Of a DNA stretch of 64,000 nucleotides, positions 12,271 through 22,589 are shown piece by piece (position 1 is the stretch's first letter; the number at the start of each line of letters is the position of its first letter). A program made the translations under genes and the position numbers. The DNA is from Cokeromyces recurvatus (Eukaryota > Mucoromycota > Mucoromycetes > Mucorales > Mucoraceae), in assembly GCF_025118155.1 (NCBI RefSeq), contig NW_026251395.1, positions 62,001-126,000 of the forward strand, in the 5' to 3' direction. The notes under the pieces were generated by a model. That model ran no database searches, had not been told where the DNA came from, and was given only the letters and a program-made list of their open reading frames with translations.

Positions 12271-12430
12271 CACTTGATATGAAAAAATTCGTATAGTTGA
12301 GGAAAAAAAATTTGGGACAGTTTTGTGTAATTTCGCAATGAAATTTCGTACACTTTAAGAAAACGAATTTATACAGTCATTTTCGTACAGTGAAGCTGAT
12401 AAATGGTCCACTGTTCTCCGGTCCTTTTTG
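12271..12430 (+). repeat. Left inverted repeat of the 13-kb island
   Basis: Its reverse complement aligns well with 25369-25519 over roughly 130-150 bp, with small indels (identity estimated by eye at over 80%). The arm holds repeated CGTACACTT-like words (about 12267, 12290, 12347 and 12384), which look like repeated protein-binding sites inside a transposon end. No target duplication could be fixed, because the outer limit is blurred. Confidence 0.65.
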
Positions 12431-12711
12431 TGTGTTATAAAAAATATGGAGAAAAACTTGCAGACAGCTAACAAAAAAAAATTATATCACTAGACAAAAC
12501 TTGACGACGCATTTTAATAAGTTGGCTTATCAAGAATCTTTATTTTTTAAGAAAAAAAAAAACCTGTTTGTGATGAAGTGCCTCAAGAAAATGATGAACC
12601 CAAAATTTGTGTTATAAAACGAGACTATTGATGTTTCAATCATTGATGTATGTAGCTATTCAGAGTTGGGGAAAAGCCAACAGGAGCAACTTCTTAAAAT
12701 TATTAACGTAA

Positions 12712-13071
12712 TCAATCTCAAGTCTGTATGCACTACAAGCTCGTCCAGACAATTCGACTCTCTTTGTCAAGTCCAACAATATAAAAGAATCGTTATCCGC
12801 ATCGACTGTTTCTAAGTGGTTACATCGTCGTTTCATCTCTTTGTGTACAAATGAACCTGGGGTCTCTATTCGATCGTTGGCATCTTCTAGGGCATTAGAT
12901 CTAGGTATTTCTCGAGACAGCATTGTGGCTCTTGGTAACTGGGCTTCATCAGAAACATTTGTTCGTCATTACCAGCGGAATCAAATGGCGCAAGTTGACT
13001 TTACATCGACGATTCTATCCAGTCAAGACGAATTTTTTGATGCTTCTGATTCCTTTCAAGCTCTGGATTAG
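12712..13071 (+). pseudogene. Tyrosine recombinase C-terminal remnant
   Basis: An open stretch encodes the C-terminal part of a tyrosine (phage-integrase-like) recombinase as found in DIRS/Crypton-type elements. Visible: RPDNSTLFVKS, then SASTVSKWLHRRF, the R-box region SIRSLASSRALDLGIS, the conserved LGNWASSETF and the likely nucleophile Tyr in FVRHYQRNQ. An in-frame stop at 12709 cuts the upstream part, the N-terminal half is missing, and the box histidine normally before the second catalytic Arg is replaced. The TAG stop lies at the start of a foldback element (13071-13186), so the 3' end may also be altered. Dead fragment; the superfamily is firm, the element class is not. Confidence 0.7.
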
Positions 13072-13186
13072 CATAATAACATTTCCTATTTTGTTTCGAC
13101 GATCTCAAGAAATTCTCTCGAGAAATTTCTTTCGACTGAGAATTGCTATTTAGACCTGAAGAACAAAATAGGAAATGTTATTATGC
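13071..13186. mobile_element. 116-bp foldback element with perfect 25-bp TIRs
   Basis: Positions 13071-13095 and 13162-13186 are exact reverse complements (25 of 25). The core contains a second imperfect palindrome centred on CTCGAG (about 13109-13131). Small size, no coding capacity and perfect terminal inverted repeats make this MITE-like. A related partial copy lies at 13348-13422. No convincing target duplication is seen. Confidence 0.8.
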
Positions 13187-13435
13187 CCACCCTTCAAAAA
13201 TTTTTATTTACTTTATTATATTTAGTCTTTCCCTCCCTTCTTTCTTATTATTTGACCGAGATCAAATTCGATTGATAGTATAATATTAAAATTTTATTCC
13301 TTTATATATCTTTGAATTCGCTATTAAATAAAGATTCAAGAAGATTCTAGCATAATAACATTTCCTATTTTGTTCCGATGGTCTCAAGAAATTCTCTCGA
13401 GAAATTTCTTTCGACTGAGAATGTTTAAAAATTGT
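13187..13435. other. Short spacer between foldback copies
   Basis: AT-rich sequence that includes the truncated foldback copy (13348-13422). No coding sequence is supported. Confidence 0.5.
13348..13422. repeat. Partial second copy of the foldback element
   Basis: About 75 bp repeat 13069-13144 in direct orientation with few mismatches, including the left terminus and the CTCGAG palindrome. The right terminus is missing. The copy stops just past the 3' end of the interrupted gene at 13436. Confidence 0.85.
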
Positions 13436-15087
13436 TTAATAGTCGCTCTCTGGTGAGCTTTTAAAGTGCTCCTTACCAAAGCGTTGTCCATGAGTGTTGA
13501 AACTCAATTTGAAAATTTTTGGGCATATTACGTCCGACAAAAGAACTACTTGATTACTGTCGTCACTGTCATAAATTCTCTCATTTTCCTCATGCTGGTT
13601 TTTTAATAGAGCAATTGTTCTCATTGTCTCATCAAGACGGCTCTAAACAATAAAATTATACTTGTTACTAAATTCTTTTCTCAATCCTCAAGATTAGAAA
13701 TATACCTTCAAAGTTAAGAGAAATTTAACAAGGGATACCGAATGTTCATCCCTATCTTCAAAGTTCTCGCTCAACATAATTTTTTCCTCGCGAACAAAGT
13801 CATATAATCCGTTTTTGGAATAATTCATTGACCATAATCGGAAACATGTGTCTATATTATATAAAATAATTTCATTAGTAAAAATAAATAAAAAGTTCCT
13901 TCTATTGCTTACCACTAGGCTGAACGAGGTAAAGTTTCAATTTTCTGAACTCGTCAGCAGAAGCGTATTTGAATGTGTCAGCTACTGTTTTTAACATCGC
14001 TAACAATGCAAACATTCCCTTCGAATTATCAAATGCTATCTTGGCCTTGTCATTATACCCAAAAGCACCTGCTGTTTCAAGAACAAGGACTTCCAAATCG
14101 CTGAATTTTGCTAAACGCAAAACACCGTCAGCCCTGTAAATCTTTCGCTTGTCTTCTTTATATCCCATTTCCTTCAACTGTACCGTCATAGCAACAAGTT
14201 CTTCTTCGCCAGGAACGAAATATGGCATGTATTCACTCTTCTTCATCATAGTGGCTATTGCCTGCAAACAAGGAAAGACCATGTTTGTATTATATACAAT
14301 TTCTGAGTGTGACAAGGAGGGCCTTTTCATATAGGATTTGGCCCTAATCCAGATAATAAAAAAAAATTATTATTTGAATGATTTTGATGGTATTTTACTT
14401 ACATGACTTTAAGAATATCCTTGGTAAATTGGCATATTTCTTCTTGACCTTTTATGATTTCTTTGCTATCAATCTTTTCTTCCAACTTATCGATATCAGC
14501 CTAAGAATAATAAACAATAACATACTTAAATGCTTGAAATTTCACACAAAAACTTGAATATCAAGAATATTTACTGCTACAATTATACTACCGATGTAAT
14601 CCTCCATTTCAACCCAGACATCACTTGCTTTATGTGGTTTTAGCTGCTTTTTCAAATGTCGGTATAGATCTTTATTTGCATCGGGATGGGGTGATAGCTT
14701 TGCACCCAAACGAGTTACACCGTTCTTCTCCGGACTATAATCAAGATTAACAATAGTCTTTTGAATGAATTATTATTTTATTTTACCTATAACGATGAAA
14801 GTTTTTGCTTTGTTCGGCATCGGCCAAAAACCCAACCCACTTCTGTCTAAACTCGACGTCTTCAATCTCTTTTAATTTGTCCTCATGGTTGGTCTAATAC
14901 AAAATAACAAGTTTATAATAGTTAATGAATGTCGTTTACTATCAGTTTACCTTTTGCTTCTTTATCTGTCTCTCTACTGTTTCATTTATGATTATATCTC
15001 TGCCAGCCTATAACATTTATGAGTAAGTCATTCAAATAATAAGGAATGACTTTAAATTTAGATACTTACGTTGTAATAGTTGCCTTT

Positions 15088-15979
15088 AATCAAAATGGTA
15101 TTGGCAATATAGACAAAGCATTAATTGGCTCAAATGTTTCTTTCCAAACTTTGATATTATGCATATCAAAAGAGCCAAATTCTTTATCTGATGGCTGATA
15201 CCATTGGATGAAAGCAAATAAATGTTGTTTACTTTGTGGTGCCGCAAACAATGTATCGCCAGGAATCAACAAGTCCCAACCATCCAAATCTCCTCTATGG
15301 ATATCAGTTTGCAATGAAAATCTTAACACTACGTCTCATAAGGATTTTAGTAGAAAACGAAGACAATTCCTACTTGACAGCTACCACTCAAAACTACAAG
15401 AAAAACATTCGAAACTTTTATCCCATTGCCGTGATAATCTGATTATCGACCCTATTCTTACGATACCAATGACAAGAAGTGAACGGTTTCGTTGCGTGCG
15501 ATGACGACTTGGTTGGTTACCTCTTGGTAAACCTCAAGCCTGCCCCTTCCATCCAAATGAACTCTTCACACGCTCACATAGTTTTTCTTGTTTGCATGTG
15601 CATAACCGCCTTCAGATGCCCCAAATCTATTGAAGATCCACCCTCTTATCTCTTGAACCTACTAAGAAAGTGAGAAAATCAATTGATGCCTGGTTCATAC
15701 GCTGGCCTTCTATATGTGCAATTCTGCTTGAGATGGACTATCTAGCTTCACTCCCAAATCCCTAAACCCTCTGACCATCATCTTCTTTCAATACAAAAAC
15801 GAATTTCTGATAGTTAATTATCATCACTTATACATACACTTCAACATTTTCCCTTTTATCCCAAAAGGGTTTTTCTTACCTTTTTTTTCCATAGCGATCT
15901 GACCAGGGCAAAACAGCATATATAGATGCTATGTGCTCATTGGTCATTTTTAATTTTTTAAATAAAATTCTTCTTAATC
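15088..15979. mobile_element. 892-bp LINE-containing insertion with 15-bp TSD
   Basis: The 15-mer GTAATAGTTGCCTTT occurs at 15073-15087 and again at 15980-15994, exactly flanking this segment. Removing one copy restores the exon. The plus strand of 15340-15665 encodes the C-terminal tail of a LINE reverse transcriptase (CRDNLIIDPILTIPMTRSER, then a cysteine/histidine motif CPFHPNELFTRSHSFSCLHVH). The minus strand carries other transposon-like pieces: MTNEHIASIYAVLPWSDRYG near 15950-15890 and FAFIQWYQPSDKEFGSFD near 15215-15160. A composite LINE-mobilised sequence is the simplest reading; a 15-bp TSD fits target-primed reverse transcription. No poly-A tail is present. Confidence 0.7.
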
Positions 15980-15987
15980 GTAATAGT
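15283..15987. repeat. Inverted duplicate, copy 1 (partner 29288-29992)
   Basis: This 705-bp stretch is the reverse complement of 29288-29992. Paired coordinates sum to 45275 at both ends, so there is no net indel. Every part compared by eye matches, including an identical 64-residue shadow ORF. The copies diverge outside these limits, apart from weak similarity just left of 15283. Confidence 0.92.
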
Positions 15988-16379
15988 TGCCTTTCACCTA
16001 AAAATAAAATGCTAAAGTGAGTAAATATAGTATGTGATATTATAAACAAAGATTTAAATACCGTAATATTGTTAATAGTAGAAGAACTAGGTATACTTAA
16101 AGCAGAGTCAGTAGATGCAGTAGGTGCATTTGAAGTAGAATTGAATGGCTCCATTAATCGATTGATGTGTTGATTGACGATAGGAGGAATGTTCTTCGAA
16201 TCATCTTTAACAGTTTGTAAGTTTTTCACAAAAACTTTCCTAATTTTTTCATGATCTTTGTCACTGAAATAATTTTTATATTTTTTAAATGTCCAGTCTG
16301 AGGCAGCTTTATTACAAAAGTACTTTAAATACTTGTTTGTCGTGTTGAAAGTCACTTTATAAGTGGTCAAATCTGTCAT

Positions 16380-16819
16380 GTAAAAAAAAAAATTCTTTGT
16401 CTTGTTAACTAAGTGAATTGAAAAAAAATCAAATTACCAGCAACCAAGTGAATGCAAATTTTGTGTGTACAGTCAGGTATTTCTTTGTTACACATTACAG
16501 ACATACGTAATGCCCATGATTATTAAGGACTAGGCTTCGATAAGCAATTTATGACTTACTTACATAATCCGATAATTTATTTTTTACCTGTAATACAAAT
16601 GTCCATAATACAACAAAATACAGCAAAGATGCGAAATATTGGTTAATTTAGGAATTTGAATGGTGATAATAGCAAAATAATTTAGTGCTTATTAAAAAAA
16701 GTATTGGCGAAAAACCAAAAAATGATTAGTTTACCAATATTTTTAAGTAAGCTCAGAGCAACATACCTGCATTAAATAACCAAAGCGATAACTTTGGTGG
16801 AGATTTGCTATTGTTTCCT
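16380..16819. other. Spacer 3' of the Fanzor remnant, with a hairpin
   Basis: Contains a perfect 7-bp-stem hairpin (16779-16798, ACCAAAG, 6-base loop, CTTTGGT) 21 bases beyond the Fanzor stop, and a longer-range AATATTGGT inverted pair (near 16636 and 16734). In TnpB/Fanzor loci the guide (omega) RNA and element end lie just 3' of the ORF, so this is where such an RNA would be sought. That it is one is inference only. Confidence 0.35.
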
Positions 16820-18930
16820 TCACTCTGGTTTTGATGCTTCTTTTCTGCTAAAAACATCAGGGCATTTACCTGTCTCTCTCAAGCTCATCAAGACCTTTCG
16901 AAAGTTTAAAACAGCTGCCACATCTCGATTCCACAGCTTTCGTGGAATTTCCTTAACTTGTTCAAGGTTGGCCAACAGGCAGTTACGATTTTTACATCTA
17001 ATAGTTCAATAATTAGTATTATTCTCTGTCGTATTAATACAATTCATATTGCTACTTTACCTCAATAAGCCATGACATTTTACAGTTGGCATTTTGGCTG
17101 CTCTCTTATGGAGGCGAGGGTTGGCGACTGTTTTAAACGTTTCTAATGAACTTTCACAGGTTGGGCAGCATGAAGAAGTTTTATATTCGTCAATATTAAA
17201 TACTTGGAAGCCGTTTTTCTTCAGCATTCGAATGAGATCTTTGTTCCTGGTTGGCTCGTGATATTTTGAGTTTGAAGCCGACCAATTACCAATAACAAGA
17301 ATTGCATCATGACCAAACTTCTTTTTCAACCTCTTCACTAACATCTGGTCATTTTGATCACAGAAAATTTTGGATGAACACTTCAGCTTTCGGAATGGCA
17401 AAACTTGAAGTTTCTCCAACAATTCCCCCGATATGTTGTTTTAGTTTGACTTCTTCATCCACGATCATCTTCTCTGCAAGTTCAAGCACCGTATTTTGGA
17501 CTCCATCGTACAATCTTTCTGAGATATGTTGTTGCTGCAAAATTAGCTGCAAGTACGTATGGTACAGTTGAGATTGCGTTCGAGTGTCAGGAGAGGAAAC
17601 GATGTCTTGAATATTTAAGACGAATAAATGTCTAAAATACAACTTGCTTTTCTCATCCACACAAAAGTCAAACAGGGAGCCGGGGAAGTAAAGATCTTTG
17701 GATGATTTTGTTTCATTTCCATAGTATTGGTTTAATACTTTTTTCACCGATGATCTTGTCTTAATGTAATCTACAAATTTGAATACATCTACAGTGGATG
17801 ACGGTGTTTTGGAAAGAAGAGCTTCAGCGGATTCAACCATGGATGGTTTAGTTGACTTTTGTAAAGTTCTAAAGTGTCTTGATCTTCTTGATCTGTCATT
17901 TTTTGTAAAAACAAGAACTTCCTTGTGCTTGACCACACTGGTTTCTTTCATACAGTATAAAATATCACGTCTTTCAGGATCAATCAAAACGCATCTTCCA
18001 TTCGCGCTTGCCAGCTCTGCTTATGTTAATGTTTCAATTTACTGGGCATCATTGTCACTTCTTGTTCCACCTTCCTTTTTTGAAGTTCCAGGGCTATCTT
18101 CTGTTAGCTTTTTCTTCCTAGTTGTAGCAGTATTTTGCTTTAGAATAGAAACACCATTTCCATCAGTCTCCAAAATTCCTTCAAAATGAAGAGACTTATT
18201 TAATCCTTGTTCTTTAAAAGCCTTTTTTTTTTTCAAATCAGTTACTTGAGCCCAGGTTTTAATTTTATCCTTCGCAGGCTTCTTGTTTTTGAGAATATGG
18301 AAGTTAACAATCTTACTATCCACTGTCATATATGGGGGAATAAACGTGGTTTGTATAGGAAAGCAAATGAATTCTTTTAACTTCTCTGATTCAACAAGTT
18401 GTGCAAGTCTATAAAAAAAACCTTGAAGTGATGTACTGGTTAAGCCAGTACATCATAGAATATTGACTCTTTATGGAATCTGTAGTCTGTAGGATACATG
18501 GAGAATAGAATTTCTATTTCTGATATTGACTTTTCATCCAAAATATGAGAATCGGGCATTTCTTTTTTTCGCCACACCAAGTTTTACTTGGGTGCAGGGA
18601 GTAAAGACCTCTTTACGGGCAACTGCTTGTATGGCTTTTGTGCTATGTCCTTCTGTCATCATTCTTTCTTGAAGAGCATTTGATTTTTCTTTCTTTTTGC
18701 AAAGTTTGTTTAGCAATTCGTGGAGCCTATCTCTAAAATGGGCTTTGATATTATTGTAATAGGCGGTTTCAACTTTCGTACATTCGTACAAAGCAATTTG
18801 CTGCGCATATGCTAGTTTAGGTGAAATATAGTGGGCATTTTTTAACAATATAAGCCTTTGTGTTTGGCAATCAATTGTCTATATAATTTCGTTGTTTCTT
18901 TGAGGCGTGTTTTTTTCCAGATTTGGTACC
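16820..18930 (-). pseudogene. Decayed Fanzor (TnpB-like RNA-guided nuclease) gene
   Basis: The minus strand encodes a protein of about 600 residues with TnpB/Fanzor features in order. N-terminal helical region: ALYECTKVETAYYNNIKAHF. Wedge/RuvC entry: FIPPYMTVDSKIVNFHIL. RuvC-I: CVLIDPERRDILYC, with the catalytic Asp in DPxRRD. Then VLPFRKLKCSSKIF, VIGNWSASNSKYHEP and KNGFQVFNIDEYKTSSCCPTC. The zinc ribbon continues with a C-x4-C pair across an intron (donor 17060, acceptor 16998), and RuvC-III is LWNRDVAAVLNFRKVL. It is broken: an extra A in an A7 tract (near 18560), an in-frame TAA inside a palindrome (18429-18455), a missing T in a T8 tract (near 18410), and a frame shift between KLKQH and VLPFRK (near 17400-17440). 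Fanzors are eukaryotic relatives of TnpB that cut DNA guided by an omega RNA (established). Confidence 0.8.
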
Positions 18931-19136
18931 ATCATACACTCATCTCAGGGTAAGACTCAAGAATACCTCAACAAAAAAAAAAACAATTTTGTGTCGTTGG
19001 TTAGATTTGAGGGTTATACGTTTAAGAAGTTGCTTTGATGTATAGAAATGAGGGTTTAATATAAACAATAATAGAAGTTATAAAAATGCAAGTCTACACA
19101 ATTGTTTAGGATAGGTGTGATGACATTTCTAATCTG
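18931..19136. other. Spacer upstream of the Fanzor remnant
   Basis: AT-rich sequence with an A11 tract. It may hold the missing first exon or promoter of the Fanzor gene; none could be fixed. Confidence 0.35.
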
Positions 19137-20080
19137 AAGGGAAAGCTTGGATAATAGCGTCAGAGACATAGCTATTAACACGACAAAGATCTGGACAGAG
19201 CAATCCTGCCAATTTTTCTAAATGACTGTTCAACTGATAGTTTCCAATGATTTGTATTGACGAAGCATTATGTTCGTACAATTCATTCATTGATTTAATA
19301 ACTGTTTTGGCTTGACCATCATTTCTAAAAATGTTTTTTCTAAAGATCCAACAATGACATCATCAGCAACTCCATTATCTTGTTGTCGAACGATGCTAAG
19401 TGCTATTTCACGAAAAACCAGAGACATTACCCGACCGTCTGAAAAACTCTTTGTATTATCACAGTTTGCAAAAGTGAATATGGTATATGGTTGTCTGTTT
19501 GAACACTTGACGCTCGACATCTAATGTATGTTGAAAGTTGGTCAAACTTCGTTTGGAGCTGCCTTAACTGATAAAGGCTATCATAGTTGTGAATATAGCG
19601 ATTTGATTGTTTCAAATATAATTTTTCGGCTGTCTGTCAGGATTGACGGTTGATAAAAATTTTGACTATTGTAGGGTCCAAAGTGTTACCAAAACTGCTT
19701 GTTGTCGGCCCAATATTAGACTTTTCAAGAGTATCTATTCTCAAGCTAGATGTTGTCAATGAATTAAAGGACTTCGTTCCAAGTATTAGTTTATGGTCAT
19801 TATTATCATCAATGCTGATAATTCAAACGTTATCATATCTACAGCTTTGTGGAGGTGTGGGGGGAGTGATGACGTTGGTACAATGTCTTTTTTTGATTAT
19901 AAAGTCTTTATGATGTTCATCTACAAGCTTTGTTCTGCCGTACACTTCATTGCAATTGACAATGATAGCATTGTTGTGATTGGTAATAACCATTCCTGAT
20001 AGTAATGCAGCACATGAAAAACAAACATGTGGAAACGTACTCCAATCATCATTCAGCAGCTTTATCAATCTCTCATTCAA
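19137..20080 (-). pseudogene. Unrecognised ORF cluster upstream of the Fanzor remnant
   Basis: Three open minus-strand segments in series (20080-19823; 19790-19427 with a stop between its parts; 19520-19137) look like one degenerate gene, but joining them needs frame changes. Recognisable stretches: MNERLIKLLNDDWSTFPHVC with a C-x2-C pair (CFSC), IIVNCNEVYGRTKLVDEHHK, RHCTNVITPP, and downstream SDGRVMSLVFREIALSIVRQ. I do not recognise the family. Same strand and close spacing to the Fanzor remnant suggest a companion gene of one element, but nothing in the sequence proves it. Confidence 0.4.
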
Positions 20081-20149
20081 TTCAATAAAGCTCTCTTTAT
20101 TATTTAAATAAATGATGGTCTGTTTCTATTAACTTAGTTATAAAAGATG

Positions 20150-20610
20150 ACTACAGTTATAACATCAGGCATAGATAATGTTCTGGCGGATCGACTAAGT
20201 CGTTTATCCCCTCCTATGGAAAAAATTGGGGAGAATATGATCCTTGATAAGTCCAATAAAATAAAATGGATAGATATTTAAAAAAATTAGAAAAATCAAA
20301 AAGCAAAACGAGAAATTTAAAATAAATTATACAGAGTATAAGAATGGAGATTGCATGACACCACCAGAGAATGAAAGAAGAGCTATTTTAACAAAAGCTC
20401 ACGTATTCGAACATTTTGATGCCGAAAGTATAGTAAAGGCTATTCATAACGATGGCTTACATTGGCCGCATTTATTAGAAGATGCTGTCAATTTAGTAAA
20501 ATCTTGTAAAACTTGCCAAAAACATAATATTGTAAAGTGCGGTTTCCATGAATTACGTCCCATATATAGTTAATATATTGGGCGACCATTGGTCTTTTGA
20601 TTTGGCTGAA
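20150..20610 (+). pseudogene. Ty3/gypsy polyprotein remnant (RNase H end to integrase)
   Basis: Plus-strand pieces show the end of an RNase H domain (GIDNVLADRLSRLSPPMEKI, 20168-20227). After a stop comes the HHCC zinc-binding domain of a retroelement integrase (20355-20573: H in KAHVFEHFD, CKTCQKH for the C-x2-C). A frame change follows, and then GDHWSFDLAEL, the start of the integrase core. The core is cut at about 20612 by an LTR-like repeat. Several stops and frameshifts; a non-functional LTR-retrotransposon fragment. Confidence 0.75.
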
Positions 20611-20611
20611 T

Positions 20612-20730
20612 TATCATATTATACTGTATATAATATCCTATAAATAATATAAACCTTATTGAATTCAAGTCGTCTTTGATTCAATAAAATAAAATATAAA
20701 AAATATCAGGAACATATACTCAGATTGAAT
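20612..20730. repeat. LTR-like repeat, copy 1
   Basis: About 120 bp match 24887-25005 in direct orientation (shared words include ATTATACTGTATATAA and GAATTCAAGTCGTCTTTGAT) with scattered differences. It interrupts the gypsy integrase remnant. Length and context suggest part of a solo LTR; the ends are not defined. Confidence 0.6.
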
Positions 20731-22589
20731 AATAAATATTTTATTTAAAACTTAATCAAAAATCAAAATTGCATTTTTTTTTGTAACTTAAAATATGCCC
20801 ATAACTTTCATTTTAACGATATATAGCCTTGATCCATAGATTCTTTGTCTTGTATGACCAAGGTTTGGTATTAAATATTTATCGTAGAATTCACAAATTT
20901 GCCTGTTTGATCATTGTCACAACTTCTAAAGGTTTTTCAGCTCTCTACATTTCTTACCCAACTACCAATGTTAAAAGGATTCATATATCTTCTATCATTT
21001 TTATCAACTTTGGCCACTAAGTCAGTACCCTTAATATCCTTCCTTATTATTAAAGTAGTTATTTTTAATGTTGGATAGCTTATTTGATGTATCAGCTATA
21101 ACAAGTCTGCCATCAGTTTCATACTATTTTTTGCGCTATCAATCCTTCTTTGTGTCCTCATCATTAAAAATTTGCTATTTATTTTATATTGTTGTTGTTG
21201 TTTTTTAATTTGTTACATTTAACAACATCTTCTTCATTTGTCAATTCTTTACATAATATTTCTTCTATTTCAAGTCTTTGTGTATAACCAAACTAATTTC
21301 CTTACTGTTACATATTATAATTTACAAGTATTCTGTAACCGTAACAAGTATGACAGTGGTTCTAAATAAATAACGTGTAACTTTTTATAGCAATTGTACT
21401 ACACAATACGTATTAACTTTAGAGCCCATCCTCCTTTCTTTTTCATTTTTTTTTATTTTATATGAGAAAAAAAAATTATTGAAGAGGAAGTCCTTTATAG
21501 TGTAGAGGTGGATTAGATTCTGTTCTTGTTTGCTTCTACTACAGCCGTGTTACTCCCAGGAATGCCCTCAATGCTGCGGGCTTTCCTCTCTTGCATGGTA
21601 GGAAATTACCCCGCGATTTAACAACATCTTTTTATCGACCTCCATTGAAGGCCTGGTGTTGAACATTGGATCCTGGAAGGTAGCATGTTATCATTAAAGC
21701 TCAGAACTAACCCCGATTTTATTATTTAATCACTCCCATCTACAGCTAACAAAGTTCATCTCTCCATGATCGCCGCTAGGCCAACAGAAAGGCGCTACCC
21801 TTTCCGATCAAGTTGTTTTATTTACCTCAATTTTTTTGTTTATAAACCCAAACTTTTAGGTGTAGTTGCCGAGTTGTGGTATTCAAAAAAAAATAAAAAT
21901 AAAAAAACATTTCCCTTTTATGCATGCATTTGCTATAATCTCATATCATCAAACAATTTTTTTTTATAAGAATTCAACGACCATCGAAATAAATAGGTAT
22001 AGTCAGAGTCACTTACTCTTCCTTTATTAAATTTTAGACTTAAAGTACATGGACAAATAGTATAAAGGAATGCGGCTTCAACTTATTTATGTATTATACT
22101 TCTTCATGTTTTATAAACTTAAGGAAGTTGGTACACTCTACTGACAATACTAAGTAGGATTATTCTGTCGTAACTAATATTTTTCTAATGCCTCCCTGAT
22201 CTTAGATATTCTTATATGAATACCTAACTGTTAAAATCATAGATAAAACTGTGATATTACTTGTAAAATATCAAATAAAAAATATTATAAAATGAAAATA
22301 ATAAAAAGATAAAAAAAAAAAGTCAATGAAACGGAACAATAGTTCTAAAGTCAATCATTTTTATTTATGAATTTAAATTGATGAGTATTTATAAGAATTG
22401 TTAAAGAAGTCTAAGATAAGATTCGAATCAAAAAAGTGTTAGTTACGACCGAATAAGGTATGTTGTTGATAATAAAGTGTTAGAAGTTTTAATATTATTT
22501 GATAAAGTGGATCAAGAGAATTTTTCAGGGGAATCTAGGTAGAATTCCTTGATCCACTTGTTTAATCAAGGAACATGATATTCTAAGTC
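20731..22589. other. Gene-free part of the island
   Basis: No supported coding sequence. A GC-richer patch at 21540-21700 stands out from the AT background but did not resolve into a tRNA or known RNA. An imperfect hairpin (GTGGATCAAG with CTTGATCCAC, 22508-22559) lies just before the GNAT remnant. Confidence 0.5.

Larger units (their letters stand above)
13436..16379 (-). pseudogene. Uncharacterised multi-exon gene, interrupted by an 892-bp insertion
   Basis: Exons recovered on the minus strand: 16379-16062, 15997-15980 (continued at 15072-15070), 15007-14951, 14893-14787, 14734-14575, 14500-14403, 14343-13913, 13851-13706 and 13642-13436. All joins keep frame and give a protein of about 500 residues. 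It resembles a large family of unknown function that I associate with Mucorales genomes (KSYMKRPSLSHSEIVYNTNM, YRADGVLRLAKFSDLEVLVLE, AFDNSKGMFALLAMLKTVAD, RLWSMNYSKNGLYDFVRE); that association is from memory. The D-x-n-E region (DGVLRL to LEVLVLE) is vaguely like a PD-(D/E)xK nuclease core, which is not demonstrated. The second exon (VKGNYYN) is split by an insertion flanked by a 15-bp direct repeat, so the gene is broken although its splice sites are preserved. Confidence 0.7.

Noticed and set aside
21480..21800. GC-richer patch, checked as a tRNA/SINE
   Set aside because: No convincing B box, cloverleaf or A/B box spacing.
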